A stretch of DNA of 64,000 nucleotides from Hyphomicrobium sp. LHD-15 (GTDB lineage Bacteria; Pseudomonadota; Alphaproteobacteria; Rhizobiales; Hyphomicrobiaceae). The stretch is taken from contig NZ_JAVIFT010000002.1 of assembly GCF_031157355.1 (NCBI RefSeq), positions 124,001 through 188,000 on the forward strand, given 5' to 3'. A program made the translations under genes and the position numbers. Below the pieces are notes generated by a model. It saw only the letters and a list, made by a program, of their open reading frames with translations. It did not search any database and was not told the DNA's origin. Positions within the stretch are counted from its first letter, which is position 1, and every line of letters starts with the position of its first letter. Of this stretch, positions 16,617-24,445 are shown one piece after another.

Positions 16617-17276
16617 TCAGATCACGATCGTGGTTCTCAACTGACCAAGCTCCGTCGTCATGCGGGTGGTCACGGCCTCGCCCCTGTCGGCCAGGCTGGT
16701 CATTTCCTGCGCAACCACGCCGAAGCCGGCGCCGTGCTCCATTGCACGGGCGGCTTCGATCCGCGCGTTGAGGGCGAGGAGACGCAATGTCTTCAACGTG
16801 GTGCGAATGTCGTCGGCGGCGATGTCGACCTTGTTGAGCGCGATCGCGCCGCCCGCAAGGCGCTCGGCGAGGCGAGACAAGGCACCGGCCTCGAGAATGA
16901 TGCCGTCGAGAAAGGCAGGGGCGTTGGTCTCGGGATCGATCGCAGACGAAGCGCCGCCGGTCTCGTGAACGTAGAGCACGCGGCCATCGCGGTGATGAAT
17001 ACGGTAGCTCACCTGCCAGTTTCCGCCGCGTGCCAGCGCTTCCCCGACCGCGGTATCAACCTTCGGCAGATCCTCCTTGAGGATCAACGACGCAAAGCCG
17101 GTGCGATCCCGGATGAAGGAGTCGCGATCGTAGCCGGTCAAACGCGAAAAGCCTTCCGACAGCCACAGCATCGCGTAGTCGTTACTGTTCTGACCGCGAT
17201 ACATGAACCCATCGATGCGCACACCGATGCTCTTCAGAAAGTCGTCGGCGGAAAATGCCCCTGCGTGTTCCGTCAT
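16617..17276 (-). CDS. PAS-domain protein with a miniature chemoreceptor signalling hairpin
   Basis: A 219-residue soluble protein. Residues about 20-130 form a PAS/PAC fold (NDYAMLWLSEGFSRLTGYDR, then WQVSYRIHHRDGRVLYVHET). The C-terminal 70 residues contain the hallmark of a methyl-accepting chemotaxis protein tip, LRLLALNARIEAARAMEHG followed by FGVVAQEMTSLADR, but the adjoining coiled-coil arms are very short. No membrane segment or HAMP domain is present. Standard receptors need long helices to build signalling arrays, so this may be an adaptor-like sensor or a decayed receptor. It lies alone, tail to tail with the HxlR gene. Confidence 0.78.
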   Translation of the reverse strand: MTEHAGAFSADDFLKSIGVRIDGFMYRGQNSNDYAMLWLSEGFSRLTGYDRDSFIRDRTGFASLILKEDLPKVDTAVGEALARGGNWQVSYRIHHRDGRVLYVHETGGASSAIDPETNAPAFLDGIILEAGALSRLAERLAGGAIALNKVDIAADDIRTTLKTLRLLALNARIEAARAMEHGAGFGVVAQEMTSLADRGEAVTTRMTTELGQLRTTIVI

Positions 17277-17510
17277 CTCTCAGCCCGCTCCGAAATCGTC
17301 CGGGACCGCACTACGGTCCGGATTGAAAAGGGTTCTCTTATTTGAGCCGATTCGTGAACGGAAAGCGCGGGGCGGATTGCTCCCGAGCCATCATTTTCAT
17401 GCCCGGGGTTTCATCAGCTGGACAGCTTTTGAGCAGGCGGGAACGTGAGAACCTGTTCGATGCAGCGATCAAAACCCACTGCGAGGCAGCGGCTCCGGGC
17501 CCGACAATTT

Positions 17511-17540
17511 GGGCATGGCGAGATGGGCCGCGCCATGCCC
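17511..17540 (-). terminator. Hairpin after the GlsB/YeaQ-like gene
   Basis: GGGCATGGCG (17511-17520) pairs perfectly with CGCCATGCCC (17531-17540). On the minus strand it follows the stop at 17560 by 20 bases and is followed by AAATTG. The remaining bases of 17277-17510 hold no gene that I can support. Confidence 0.6.
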
Positions 17541-17559
17541 GTGCTTTACTGCTTCCGCG

Positions 17560-17814
17560 TCAGCGCGAAAGGAGCCTGACCACGAAGATCACAATGATGG
17601 CGCCGATGGTCGCGTTGATAATGTCGCCCAATATTCCGCCGCCGATATAGATGCCGATCCTTGGCAGCAGCCAACCCGCAACGACGGCACCGACGATACC
17701 GAGAACGATATCCCCGATCAGGCCGTAACCGCTGCCGCCTTTCATGATCTGGCCAGCCAGCCAGCCCGCGATGGCTCCGATAATGAGCCAAATGATGATG
17801 CCTTCCAAAGCCAT
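17560..17814 (-). CDS. GlsB/YeaQ/YmgE family stress-response membrane protein
   Basis: An 84-residue integral membrane protein. The ATG at 17814 follows GAGGGGA at about 5 bases. Three glycine-rich membrane segments are visible: IIIWLIIGAIAGWLAGQIM, LIGDIVLGIVGAVVAGWLLP and GDIINATIGAIIVIFVVRLL. The family (transglycosylase-associated protein in older naming) is stress-induced in enterobacteria, and its biochemical role is unknown. A single-gene unit. Confidence 0.9.
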   Translation of the reverse strand: MALEGIIIWLIIGAIAGWLAGQIMKGGSGYGLIGDIVLGIVGAVVAGWLLPRIGIYIGGGILGDIINATIGAIIVIFVVRLLSR

Positions 17815-18155
17815 ATGTGTCCCCTCTGGTTTTTGCGGACGCAAGACAGGCGCTTTAGTCGCTCAATCATCTCTGCCTGCCTGAGCATTGAAGCGCGCAG
17901 TGCAGACCCAACGAACGTACTTGAGTTCGCAAACTCCCGAAACACCACTGCTGTGCGGTTGCACAATAGGAGAGCGGCGCGCTGTTTCGGCCGGTTGTAG
18001 AGGCGGCCCCGTCCTGGTGACGAGTTGTCTATTCCCATTGAAAAGGCGCATGAGCGGAACCGGAAAAGGGATTCCCCCATCGGGATTTTCCGTATTCGGA
18101 CGACACACGCTCTGCACAAGGCTGATGGACGATTCTCGCCGCCATTCAAGCTCGA
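17815..18155. other. Gap upstream of the RND efflux operon
   Basis: About 340 bases between the divergent GlsB-like gene and the efflux adaptor gene. It must hold the promoters of both. I see no TetR-like regulator gene and no clear palindromic operator in it. Confidence 0.4.
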
Positions 18156-19355
18156 ATGACGGGGCAACGCTCAATGATGATCACTCCGAGATACATCGCA
18201 AACATACACCGCACGCGACTGTTGATGTCGCTCTCCGCGGCGGCTCTCGCTGCGGGGTCCCTGGTTTTCATGGCGCCCGACGGCGCCGCGCAGGGGGCAG
18301 GAGGCCCACCCGCACCATCGGTGGTCGTCGAGACGGTGCAGTTCACCGACCTCAAAGGTGCGACGACTTTCTCCGGGCGGATCGAGGCAGTCGACAAGAT
18401 CGAGCTTCGTACGCGCGTCTCGGGCCTGATCACCAAGCGCGACTTCCGCGAGGGCGGCGAGGTGACAAAGGGGCAGTTGCTGTTCGAGATCGATCGCCGG
18501 CCGTACGAGATCGCGCTGGCGCAGGCCGAAGCCAATCTCGCAAGCTCGCAGGCCGCATTGGAAGATGCGACGGACGCCTACAAGCGTACACAAGAGCTGG
18601 TGACCCGGCAGGTTTCGTCCGGCGCCTCGCTGAGCTCGGTCAAATCGCAGCTTGCACAAGCAAATGCCAAGGTCGCCTACGACCAGGCGCAAGTGCAGCA
18701 GGCCAAACTCAATCTCGAATACACGCAGATCCGGGCTGAGATCTCGGGGCGCATCGGACGCGCGGCTCATGCGGTTGGCGACTACGTGAATGAAGCGAGC
18801 ACGCCGCTCGCCACGCTGATCTCGCAGGAAACCGTCTACGCGACCTTCTCGGTGCCCCGTCCCGATCTCGCCAATCTCGTGAAGGGCAAGGACGGCGCTT
18901 ACCAGGCCGACGTGGAACTGCGCTTCGGAGACGGAGAACTCTATTCGCACGCCGGCAAGATCGCGTTCGTCGACGTCGAGGCGAACTCCGCCACCAACAC
19001 CGTCATCGTGCGGGCGGAGGTTCCCAATCCCGATCGGGCGTTGCTGCCGCAAGAACTCATCGACGCCACGATCGTCGATTCCCACGCGACGAAGACGCTG
19101 GTGGTTTCTCAATCCGCACTGCTGCTCGATCAGCTCGGAAGCTATGTGCTGACCGTGGACGATAGCAACAAGGTCGCGATCCGCCGGTTCGAGACGGGCA
19201 GCTATCGCGGCTCGTTCGTCACCGTGAAATCCGGTCTTGCCGAAGGCGACCGCGTCATCATCAGCGGCCATCTCAAGGCACAGCCGGGCATGGTCGTCGA
19301 TCCGCAGTCCGCTCCGATCGAAGTCAGCAACTCTTCGGGTAACCCCACGCCATGA
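18156..19355 (+). CDS. RND efflux periplasmic adaptor subunit
   Basis: A 399-residue membrane fusion protein that links an inner-membrane RND pump to an outer-membrane channel. Alternative ATGs lie at 18174 and 18177 and would leave a better signal peptide (RLLMSLSAAALAAGSLVFMA). Lipoyl halves are at about 70-110 (IELRTRVSGLITKRDFREGG) and 190-215 (NLEYTQIRAEISGRIGRA), with the alpha-hairpin between and a beta-barrel and membrane-proximal domain after. The sequence resembles MexE/AcrA-type adaptors. It overlaps the pump gene by four bases (ATGA). No TolC-type channel gene is beside it, so the complex probably borrows one from elsewhere. Confidence 0.93.
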   Translation: MTGQRSMMITPRYIANIHRTRLLMSLSAAALAAGSLVFMAPDGAAQGAGGPPAPSVVVETVQFTDLKGATTFSGRIEAVDKIELRTRVSGLITKRDFREGGEVTKGQLLFEIDRRPYEIALAQAEANLASSQAALEDATDAYKRTQELVTRQVSSGASLSSVKSQLAQANAKVAYDQAQVQQAKLNLEYTQIRAEISGRIGRAAHAVGDYVNEASTPLATLISQETVYATFSVPRPDLANLVKGKDGAYQADVELRFGDGELYSHAGKIAFVDVEANSATNTVIVRAEVPNPDRALLPQELIDATIVDSHATKTLVVSQSALLLDQLGSYVLTVDDSNKVAIRRFETGSYRGSFVTVKSGLAEGDRVIISGHLKAQPGMVVDPQSAPIEVSNSSGNPTP

Positions 19356-22300
19356 TCTTCAACGTCTTCATCGATCGGCCGCGGCTTGCGATGGTGATCT
19401 CGATCATCATCACGCTCGCAGGCCTCATGTCGGCGGTCGGCATTCCGGTCGCCCAGTATCCGAACATCGCCGCGCCGACCGTGCATGTCGGCGCGACGTA
19501 TCCCGGCGCCGACGCGGCCACGATCAGCACGGCCATCGCGCAGCCGATCGAGAACGCCGTCAACGGCGTGCCGGGCATGCGCTACATGCAGTCGACGTCG
19601 ACCAACGACGGCGGCTATTCGCTCACGATCACGTTCGATCAGGGCATCGATGCCGACACTGCCTCGATGAACGTGTCGAACCGCGTCAACATGGTGCTGG
19701 GACGGCTGCCGCAGGAGGTCCGCAACACCGGCCTCACGGTGGGAGCCGGTTCCTCCGATCTGCTTCAGATCATGTCGTTCTACTCCGACAATCCCGAGCA
19801 CGATCAGCTGTTCCTCAGCACCTTCGTCACGCTCAACATCCTCGACGACTTGAAGCGCGTTCCCGGCGTCGGCGAGGCCGCCGTGATGGGCTCGCAGGAC
19901 TATGCCATGAGGATCTGGCTCGATCCTCAAAAGCTGATCAACTATGGCCTCTCGGCCAATGACGTCGCCCAGGCGGTGCAGGCGCAGAACGTGCAGGCTC
20001 CGGCCGGTCGCATCGGCGCGGCGCCCATCGTGTCGGACGATCAGCGTCTCGAACTTGCGATTTCCTCCACGGGCCTTCTGTCGACGCCCGAGGAATTCGG
20101 CAACATCGTGTTGCGCAGCCACGAGAATGGTTCGACGACACGGCTCCGGGATGTCGCGCGGGTCGAGGTCAGGGCGTCCTCCTACAGCGCGAGCTCGCAG
20201 TTCGACGGAAAGCCTGCTGCTCCCGTTGCCATCAATCTCGCATCCGGCGCCAATGCGGTCAGTGTCGCGGACGCGGTTGCGCAGAAGCTCGAGGACTTGA
20301 AACCCCGCCTTCCCGAAGGCGTGAAATTCGCGTTCATCTACGATACGTCGGACTTCGTCTCGGCGATGATCGACCGGGCTATTGAAACGCTGTTCGAAGC
20401 GTTCGTACTCGTCGCGATCGTCGTCTACGTGTTTCTCGGTCGGCTCAGGCCGTCGCTGATTCCGCTGATCGCCGTTCCCGTTTCGATCATCGGCGCGTTC
20501 CTCATACTGGTGCCGCTCGGCTACTCGGCGAACACGATCTCGCTGCTCGCTCTCGTCCTTGCCATCGGCATCGTCGTCGACGACTCGATCATCGTGGTCG
20601 AGAACGTCGAGCGCGAGATGGAGGAGAACCCGGGCCTTTCCGCAGCAGATGCCACGCGCAAAGCCATGGGCCAGATCATCGGGCCGATCGTGGCCGTGAC
20701 GCTGGTTCTGCTGTCCGTGTTCGTGCCCGTCGCGTTCCTGCCCGGCAGCACCGGCATCCTGTTCCAGCAGTTCGCCGCGACGATCTCGGCCGCGATGGTG
20801 TTCTCGGCCATCAACGCCTTGACACTGACACCGGCGCTCTGCGCGCTTCTGCTCAAGCCGCGCAGCGAGGACCACAAGCCCAACGCGGTCCAGGCATTCA
20901 TCGAGAAATCGGTCGATCGCTATGCGGGCGTCATCGAAAAGATCGCAGGCCGGTCGGTCGCGGGTCTCGTTTCGGTGGCGATCCTCGGCTTGTTTGCCGG
21001 ATACATCTTCTGGGACACGCCGAAGGGCTTCCTGCCGCAAGAAGACAAGGGCTACCTGCTCGTCGTTTCGACGCTTCCGCCGGCCGCTTCTCTCAACCGC
21101 ACGGAAGCGGCGGTGGCGAAGGTCATCGAGATCGTGAAGAAGGATCCGGCCGTCGAAAGCACGCTGTCGATCAACGGTCTCGACTTTCTGACCGGCGGTT
21201 CGGCATCGAATTCCGGCATCATGTTCGTGCGGCTCAAGCCCTACGAGGAGCGCCGAGATCCATCGCTACAAGCCGACGATACGGCGATGCGGCTGTTCAT
21301 GGCTCTGTCGACGCTTTCGGAGGGAACCTTCGTCGCGCTCAACCCGCCTTCGCTTCCGGGCGCAGGCTCGGTCGGCGGCTTCGAGTACATCCTCGAAGGC
21401 CTCGAAGGGAAAACCCCTGCAGATCTTGCCGCTGCTGCACGCGCACTCAGCGTTGCCGCTCTACAGAAGCCGGAGTTGACGCAGGTGTTCTCGGCCGCTG
21501 AAGCGCAGGTGCCGCAGATCAAGCTCGAGATCGATCGCGAACGGGCGCGTCTGCTCGGGCTCGAAGTCGGCGACATCTATAGCGAGCTGCAGTCGACGCT
21601 CGGCGGCCGCTACATCGCCGACTTCAGCAAGTTCGGCCGGACGTGGACCGTGCAGTTGCAGGCCGATGCACCGCACCGCTCGAACCTCGACGATCTCTCG
21701 CGTATCAGCGTAAAGAACCGCGAGGGCAAGATGGTGCCGCTGTCGTTGGTTGCGAAGGCGACATTGGGCGTCGGACCAAGTTCGCTCTCGCGCTACAACA
21801 ACTATCCGTCGGTGACGGTGCGCGGATCGGCGGCTCCGAACATCGGTGACAGCCGCGCGCTCGAAGCGATGGAAGAGCTTTCGGCCGAAACGCTCCCGCC
21901 TGGCTTCAAGTTCGAGTGGACCGGGCAGGCGCTGGAGGAAAAACTGTCTGCCGCACAGACACCCTTGGTCATTACGCTCGCGCTTCTGTTCGCGTTCTTC
22001 CTGCTGGTCGGTCTTTACGAGAGCTGGTCGATGCCGCTGGTGGCGCTGCTGCCTGTCGTCGTCGCGGTGCTTGGTGCCATGCTCGGGCTGTTCGTTACGC
22101 AATCGAGCCTGCTGATCTATAGCGAGATCGGCATCATCGTGCTGATCGCGCTCGCGGCGAAGAACTCGATCCTGATGACGCAGTTCTTCATCGACCAGCG
22201 GCAAGCCGGGAAGTCCATCGTCGAGGCCGCAGTCGCAGGTGCGCGGCAGCGCATCCGCCCCGTCATGATGACGAGCGTCGCGTTCATCGCGGCGCTGGTG

Positions 22301-22507
22301 CCGCTCCTCGTTGCCAAGGGGCCGGGAGAGGCCAGCATGTATGCGGTGGCGCTGCCGGTGTTCGCGGGCATGCTGCTCGCGTCCATCGTCGGGGTGTTCT
22401 TCATTCCGGTGATGTACGTCGCGGTCCAGCGGGTGAGGGAGCGCTTCCGGCCAGCCGCCGGCAAGGCGGAGCAGCCGCCCGATGAGGCGCTGATCGCCGG
22501 CGAATGA
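19352..22507 (+). CDS. RND multidrug efflux permease, HAE1 family
   Basis: A 1051-residue inner-membrane proton antiporter of the AcrB/MexF type, full length. The N-terminus MIFNVFIDRPRLAMVISIII is the first membrane helix. TM4 carries the paired aspartates required for proton relay (LAIGIVVDDSIIVVEN). The duplicated architecture with two periplasmic loops is intact, and the second membrane half includes GIIVLIALAAKNSILM. Substrates cannot be read from sequence. It is the second gene of the adaptor-pump operon and ends in a strong terminator. Confidence 0.96.
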   Translation: MIFNVFIDRPRLAMVISIIITLAGLMSAVGIPVAQYPNIAAPTVHVGATYPGADAATISTAIAQPIENAVNGVPGMRYMQSTSTNDGGYSLTITFDQGIDADTASMNVSNRVNMVLGRLPQEVRNTGLTVGAGSSDLLQIMSFYSDNPEHDQLFLSTFVTLNILDDLKRVPGVGEAAVMGSQDYAMRIWLDPQKLINYGLSANDVAQAVQAQNVQAPAGRIGAAPIVSDDQRLELAISSTGLLSTPEEFGNIVLRSHENGSTTRLRDVARVEVRASSYSASSQFDGKPAAPVAINLASGANAVSVADAVAQKLEDLKPRLPEGVKFAFIYDTSDFVSAMIDRAIETLFEAFVLVAIVVYVFLGRLRPSLIPLIAVPVSIIGAFLILVPLGYSANTISLLALVLAIGIVVDDSIIVVENVEREMEENPGLSAADATRKAMGQIIGPIVAVTLVLLSVFVPVAFLPGSTGILFQQFAATISAAMVFSAINALTLTPALCALLLKPRSEDHKPNAVQAFIEKSVDRYAGVIEKIAGRSVAGLVSVAILGLFAGYIFWDTPKGFLPQEDKGYLLVVSTLPPAASLNRTEAAVAKVIEIVKKDPAVESTLSINGLDFLTGGSASNSGIMFVRLKPYEERRDPSLQADDTAMRLFMALSTLSEGTFVALNPPSLPGAGSVGGFEYILEGLEGKTPADLAAAARALSVAALQKPELTQVFSAAEAQVPQIKLEIDRERARLLGLEVGDIYSELQSTLGGRYIADFSKFGRTWTVQLQADAPHRSNLDDLSRISVKNREGKMVPLSLVAKATLGVGPSSLSRYNNYPSVTVRGSAAPNIGDSRALEAMEELSAETLPPGFKFEWTGQALEEKLSAAQTPLVITLALLFAFFLLVGLYESWSMPLVALLPVVVAVLGAMLGLFVTQSSLLIYSEIGIIVLIALAAKNSILMTQFFIDQRQAGKSIVEAAVAGARQRIRPVMMTSVAFIAALVPLLVAKGPGEASMYAVALPVFAGMLLASIVGVFFIPVMYVAVQRVRERFRPAAGKAEQPPDEALIAGE

Positions 22508-22513
22508 AAAAAG

Positions 22514-22545
22514 GGGCGCCCAATCGAACGGGCGCCCTTGCTTTT
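22514..22545 (+). terminator. Rho-independent terminator of the efflux operon
   Basis: GGGCGCCC (22514-22521) pairs with GGGCGCCC (22530-22537) and is followed by TTGCTTTT. It sits 7 bases after the pump stop and isolates the efflux operon from the downstream exported-protein cluster. Confidence 0.88.
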
Positions 22546-22596
22546 CACGCTTTATAAATTGCATCAGCATTCGTCTTTATTTTATTGAATCTCCAT

Positions 22597-22610
22597 GGAA
22601 ATTAATTTCC
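22597..22610. promoter_or_regulatory. Perfect AT-rich palindrome, candidate operator
   Basis: GGAAATTAATTTCC is a perfect 14-base palindrome in an AT-rich stretch (22546-22640) that contrasts with the GC-rich surroundings. It lies 79 bases before the first gene of the exported-protein cluster, a suitable place for the promoter and its control site. Confidence 0.45.
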
Positions 22611-22688
22611 CATAAACCGAATAAGATTGGAATTCCCCCATATGCAGGTGAATCGCGCGCGGCTGCGTGCGCGCCCTTGGGGAAGACA

Positions 22689-23177
22689 ATGGAAAACAAC
22701 AAATCGACGGCCTATGCGTTCATGATCATGCTCGCCGGCCTTGCCGTGATCGGCCACTACGGCCGCGCGTCCGCCGAGGTCGCCCCGCCGAGCGCGTACG
22801 AAAGCGTTATGCCGGGCCAAGCGCCGATGCAGCGCGCACCTGGATACGGCCCGCAATACGGCCTGATCCAGACCGCCGTCGTCGGCGTTGCGCAGATGGA
22901 CGGCAACGGTGGTTTCGGTCGCCCAGCCGCAATGCCGGTGTTCCAGATCATCCAGCTGCAGCCCGCCACTGCGCCGGCCCAGGCAAGCTACGAAGCTCCG
23001 CACGGCGCCCCGCAGGCTCCCGTTGCATCTGCCGAGCCTTCCGTCCCGCAGGGCATGACCGTCACGCCTCCGGCCGCTCAGATGGCTGGCGCGCTGTGCG
23101 ACATCAAAGGTATCCGCGTGCTGACCCAAAACGCTGAGTCCTGCGCGATGGCAGGCGGTCAGACCGCAGCGCAGTGA
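22689..23177 (+). CDS. Small exported protein with C-terminal C-x14-C motif
   Basis: A 162-residue protein I do not recognise. The ATG at 22689 follows GGGGAAG closely; a TTG at 22677 is possible. An N-terminal hydrophobic segment (YAFMIMLAGLAVIGHYGRAS) looks like a signal peptide. The middle is Pro/Ala/Gln-rich and probably unstructured (MPGQAPMQRAPGYGPQYG). The last 30 residues contain C-x7-LT-x5-C-x2-AGG (CDIKGIRVLTQNAESCAMAGG), a pattern repeated with identical spacing in the protein encoded at 24446. It is the first gene of the exported cluster, and the shared motif is the reason to group it there. Confidence 0.72.
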   Translation: MENNKSTAYAFMIMLAGLAVIGHYGRASAEVAPPSAYESVMPGQAPMQRAPGYGPQYGLIQTAVVGVAQMDGNGGFGRPAAMPVFQIIQLQPATAPAQASYEAPHGAPQAPVASAEPSVPQGMTVTPPAAQMAGALCDIKGIRVLTQNAESCAMAGGQTAAQ

Positions 23178-23195
23178 CCTCTGCTTTCGCGCTCT

Positions 23196-23341
23196 GATTG
23201 TCTCTATTAGGATGATTTTCACTACTCCGCGGCACAACTCGTTGCGGAGCCAAGGGTGAGGGGTTGGTCGCGTCCCTAGGTTCCATCGTCATGGCCCGTG
23301 TCGTGGACGCGGTGCTTGTTCTGGAACGAGGGGATAGACCC
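23196..23341 (+). repeat. 5' leader, copy A, duplicated before the next gene
   Basis: This 146-base leader matches 24302-24445 in ordered blocks: GATTGTC, TTAGGA, CGGCACAA, GTTGCGGAGCC, GGTCGCGT, CTGGAACGAG and GATAGACC before a GTG start. CTCCGC and GCGGAG in this copy can pair into a stem. The match shows the coding gene was duplicated with its leader. The blocks may be promoter or RNA control elements. Confidence 0.7.
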
Positions 23342-24142
23342 GTGACATTTGTAAAGCTCACCATCCGATCGACGGCTGCAGCTCTCGCGCTGGCCGGCGC
23401 GGCTCTCGCTACTCCTGCCGCTGCCACCATTTCGACGCCGTTCGGCGGCGTCAGCGTCGGCGGCTTCGGAATCTCGACGCCCTTCGGCGGCGTCTCCACG
23501 CCGTTCTTCGGAATTGGCAACGGCGGCCCTGGCGCCGGCGGTTACTACACCGGCTTCGGCATTGGCGGCCCTGGCTACTTCGGGATTGACGGCGGCGCGC
23601 CCAAGTATTCCGACGTCAACCGCGCCGGCTTTGGGCTGCCTTGCGGCTTCATCGGTCCTTGCGCTCCCAGCCCGTTCGGATTCGGCCTCAACAGCGCGCA
23701 GAACGTCGGCATCTCGACACCGTTCGGTGGTGTCAACGTGGGCGGCTTCGGCTTCGGGGCTATGCCGGCCTGGGGACTCAGTGAGGAGCAGGCGCTGCGC
23801 ATCTCGACGCCGTGGGGTGGCGCGTATGGCCCGGGCTTCGGTTTTAATGCCGGGCCGTTTAGCGGCAACTTCGGCGGCTGGGGTCTCAACAGCGCGCAGA
23901 ACGTCGGCATCTCTACGCCGTTCGGCGGCTTCTACGGCCCCGGCTTCGGTTTTAATGCCGGGCCGTTCAGCGGCAACTTCGGCGGCTGGGGTCTCAACAG
24001 TGCGCAGAACGTCGGCCTGACGACAGGCCAGTGGGGACCGAGCTACGGCATCTCGACGCCGTTCGGCGGCATCAACGCCGGTGGCTTCGGTTTCGGCGGA
24101 CAGCCGCAGATCATGCCGATCTACATGCCTTATCCGTACTGA
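23342..24142 (+). CDS. Exported glycine-rich ISTPFGG-repeat protein 1
   Basis: A 266-residue protein of no family I recognise. The GTG at 23342 is supported by GAGGGG 8 bases upstream and by the same arrangement at the paralogue. A signal peptide covers about 1-26 (STAAALALAGAALATPAAA). The mature chain is Gly/Phe/Ser-rich and built from ISTP(F/W)GG motifs followed by GPGFGFNAGPFSGNFGGWG units; a 36-residue unit is repeated in tandem (nt 23834-24049). Charged residues are very scarce. It ends QPQIMPIYMPYPY, a tail related to those of its neighbours. It may form an extracellular fibre, matrix or surface layer; that is inference from composition and export. Confidence 0.8.
   Translation: MTFVKLTIRSTAAALALAGAALATPAAATISTPFGGVSVGGFGISTPFGGVSTPFFGIGNGGPGAGGYYTGFGIGGPGYFGIDGGAPKYSDVNRAGFGLPCGFIGPCAPSPFGFGLNSAQNVGISTPFGGVNVGGFGFGAMPAWGLSEEQALRISTPWGGAYGPGFGFNAGPFSGNFGGWGLNSAQNVGISTPFGGFYGPGFGFNAGPFSGNFGGWGLNSAQNVGLTTGQWGPSYGISTPFGGINAGGFGFGGQPQIMPIYMPYPY
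23834..24049 (+). repeat. Two tandem copies of a 108-base unit inside the ISTPFGG gene
   Basis: The first 75 bases of the units starting at 23834 and 23942 differ at two positions. A third, closely similar unit with the same 108-base period starts at 24965 in the paralogue. The period is 36 codons, so copy number can change without breaking the frame. Confidence 0.85.
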
Positions 24143-24185
24143 GGATCGCTCTCGGCCAAAGGCCGAAAGCAAGTGCTCATAGGAG

Positions 24186-24215
24186 GGCCGTGCGCATCCG
24201 CGCGCGGCCTTTTTC
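24186..24215 (+). terminator. Rho-independent terminator after ISTPFGG gene 1
   Basis: GGCCG-T-GCGC and GCGC-G-CGGCC pair around ATCC, followed by TTTTT. It lies 44 bases after the stop and indicates that the two paralogues are separately terminated. Confidence 0.8.
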
Positions 24216-24301
24216 GTTTCTCACGCTGCGTTATCCGAGGCGCAACTCATGCAGGCGCCAACGCCCACCGGAACGAGTCCGTATTGATACGTACAATTCG
24301 A

Positions 24302-24445
24302 GATTGTCAGCGTTAGGAGGATATTTACCAGTCCCCGGCACAAAGTGTTGCGGAGCCGAGGAAGAGTTCGTGGTCGCGTACCTGGGTTCGTTAAGTCATA
24401 GCTCGCGTCATCGACGCGGAGCGCTCTGGAACGAGGGATAGACCA
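24302..24445 (+). repeat. 5' leader, copy B
   Basis: Second copy of the leader at 23196-23341, in the same order and almost the same length (144 against 146 bases). The ribosome binding site and start region (GGAACGAGGGATAGACC then GTG) is nearly identical. The 24143-24445 gap otherwise holds the terminator of gene 1 and no gene. Confidence 0.7.

Noticed and set aside
19202-21040. A 612-codon open frame on the minus strand across the efflux genes
   Set aside because: It is antisense to the RND pump and rich in Arg/His/Asp in the way typical of shadow frames in high-GC DNA.
18156-22507. A complete tripartite efflux system
   Set aside because: Only the adaptor and pump are present. No outer-membrane channel gene follows; the next gene, after a terminator, encodes an unrelated exported protein.
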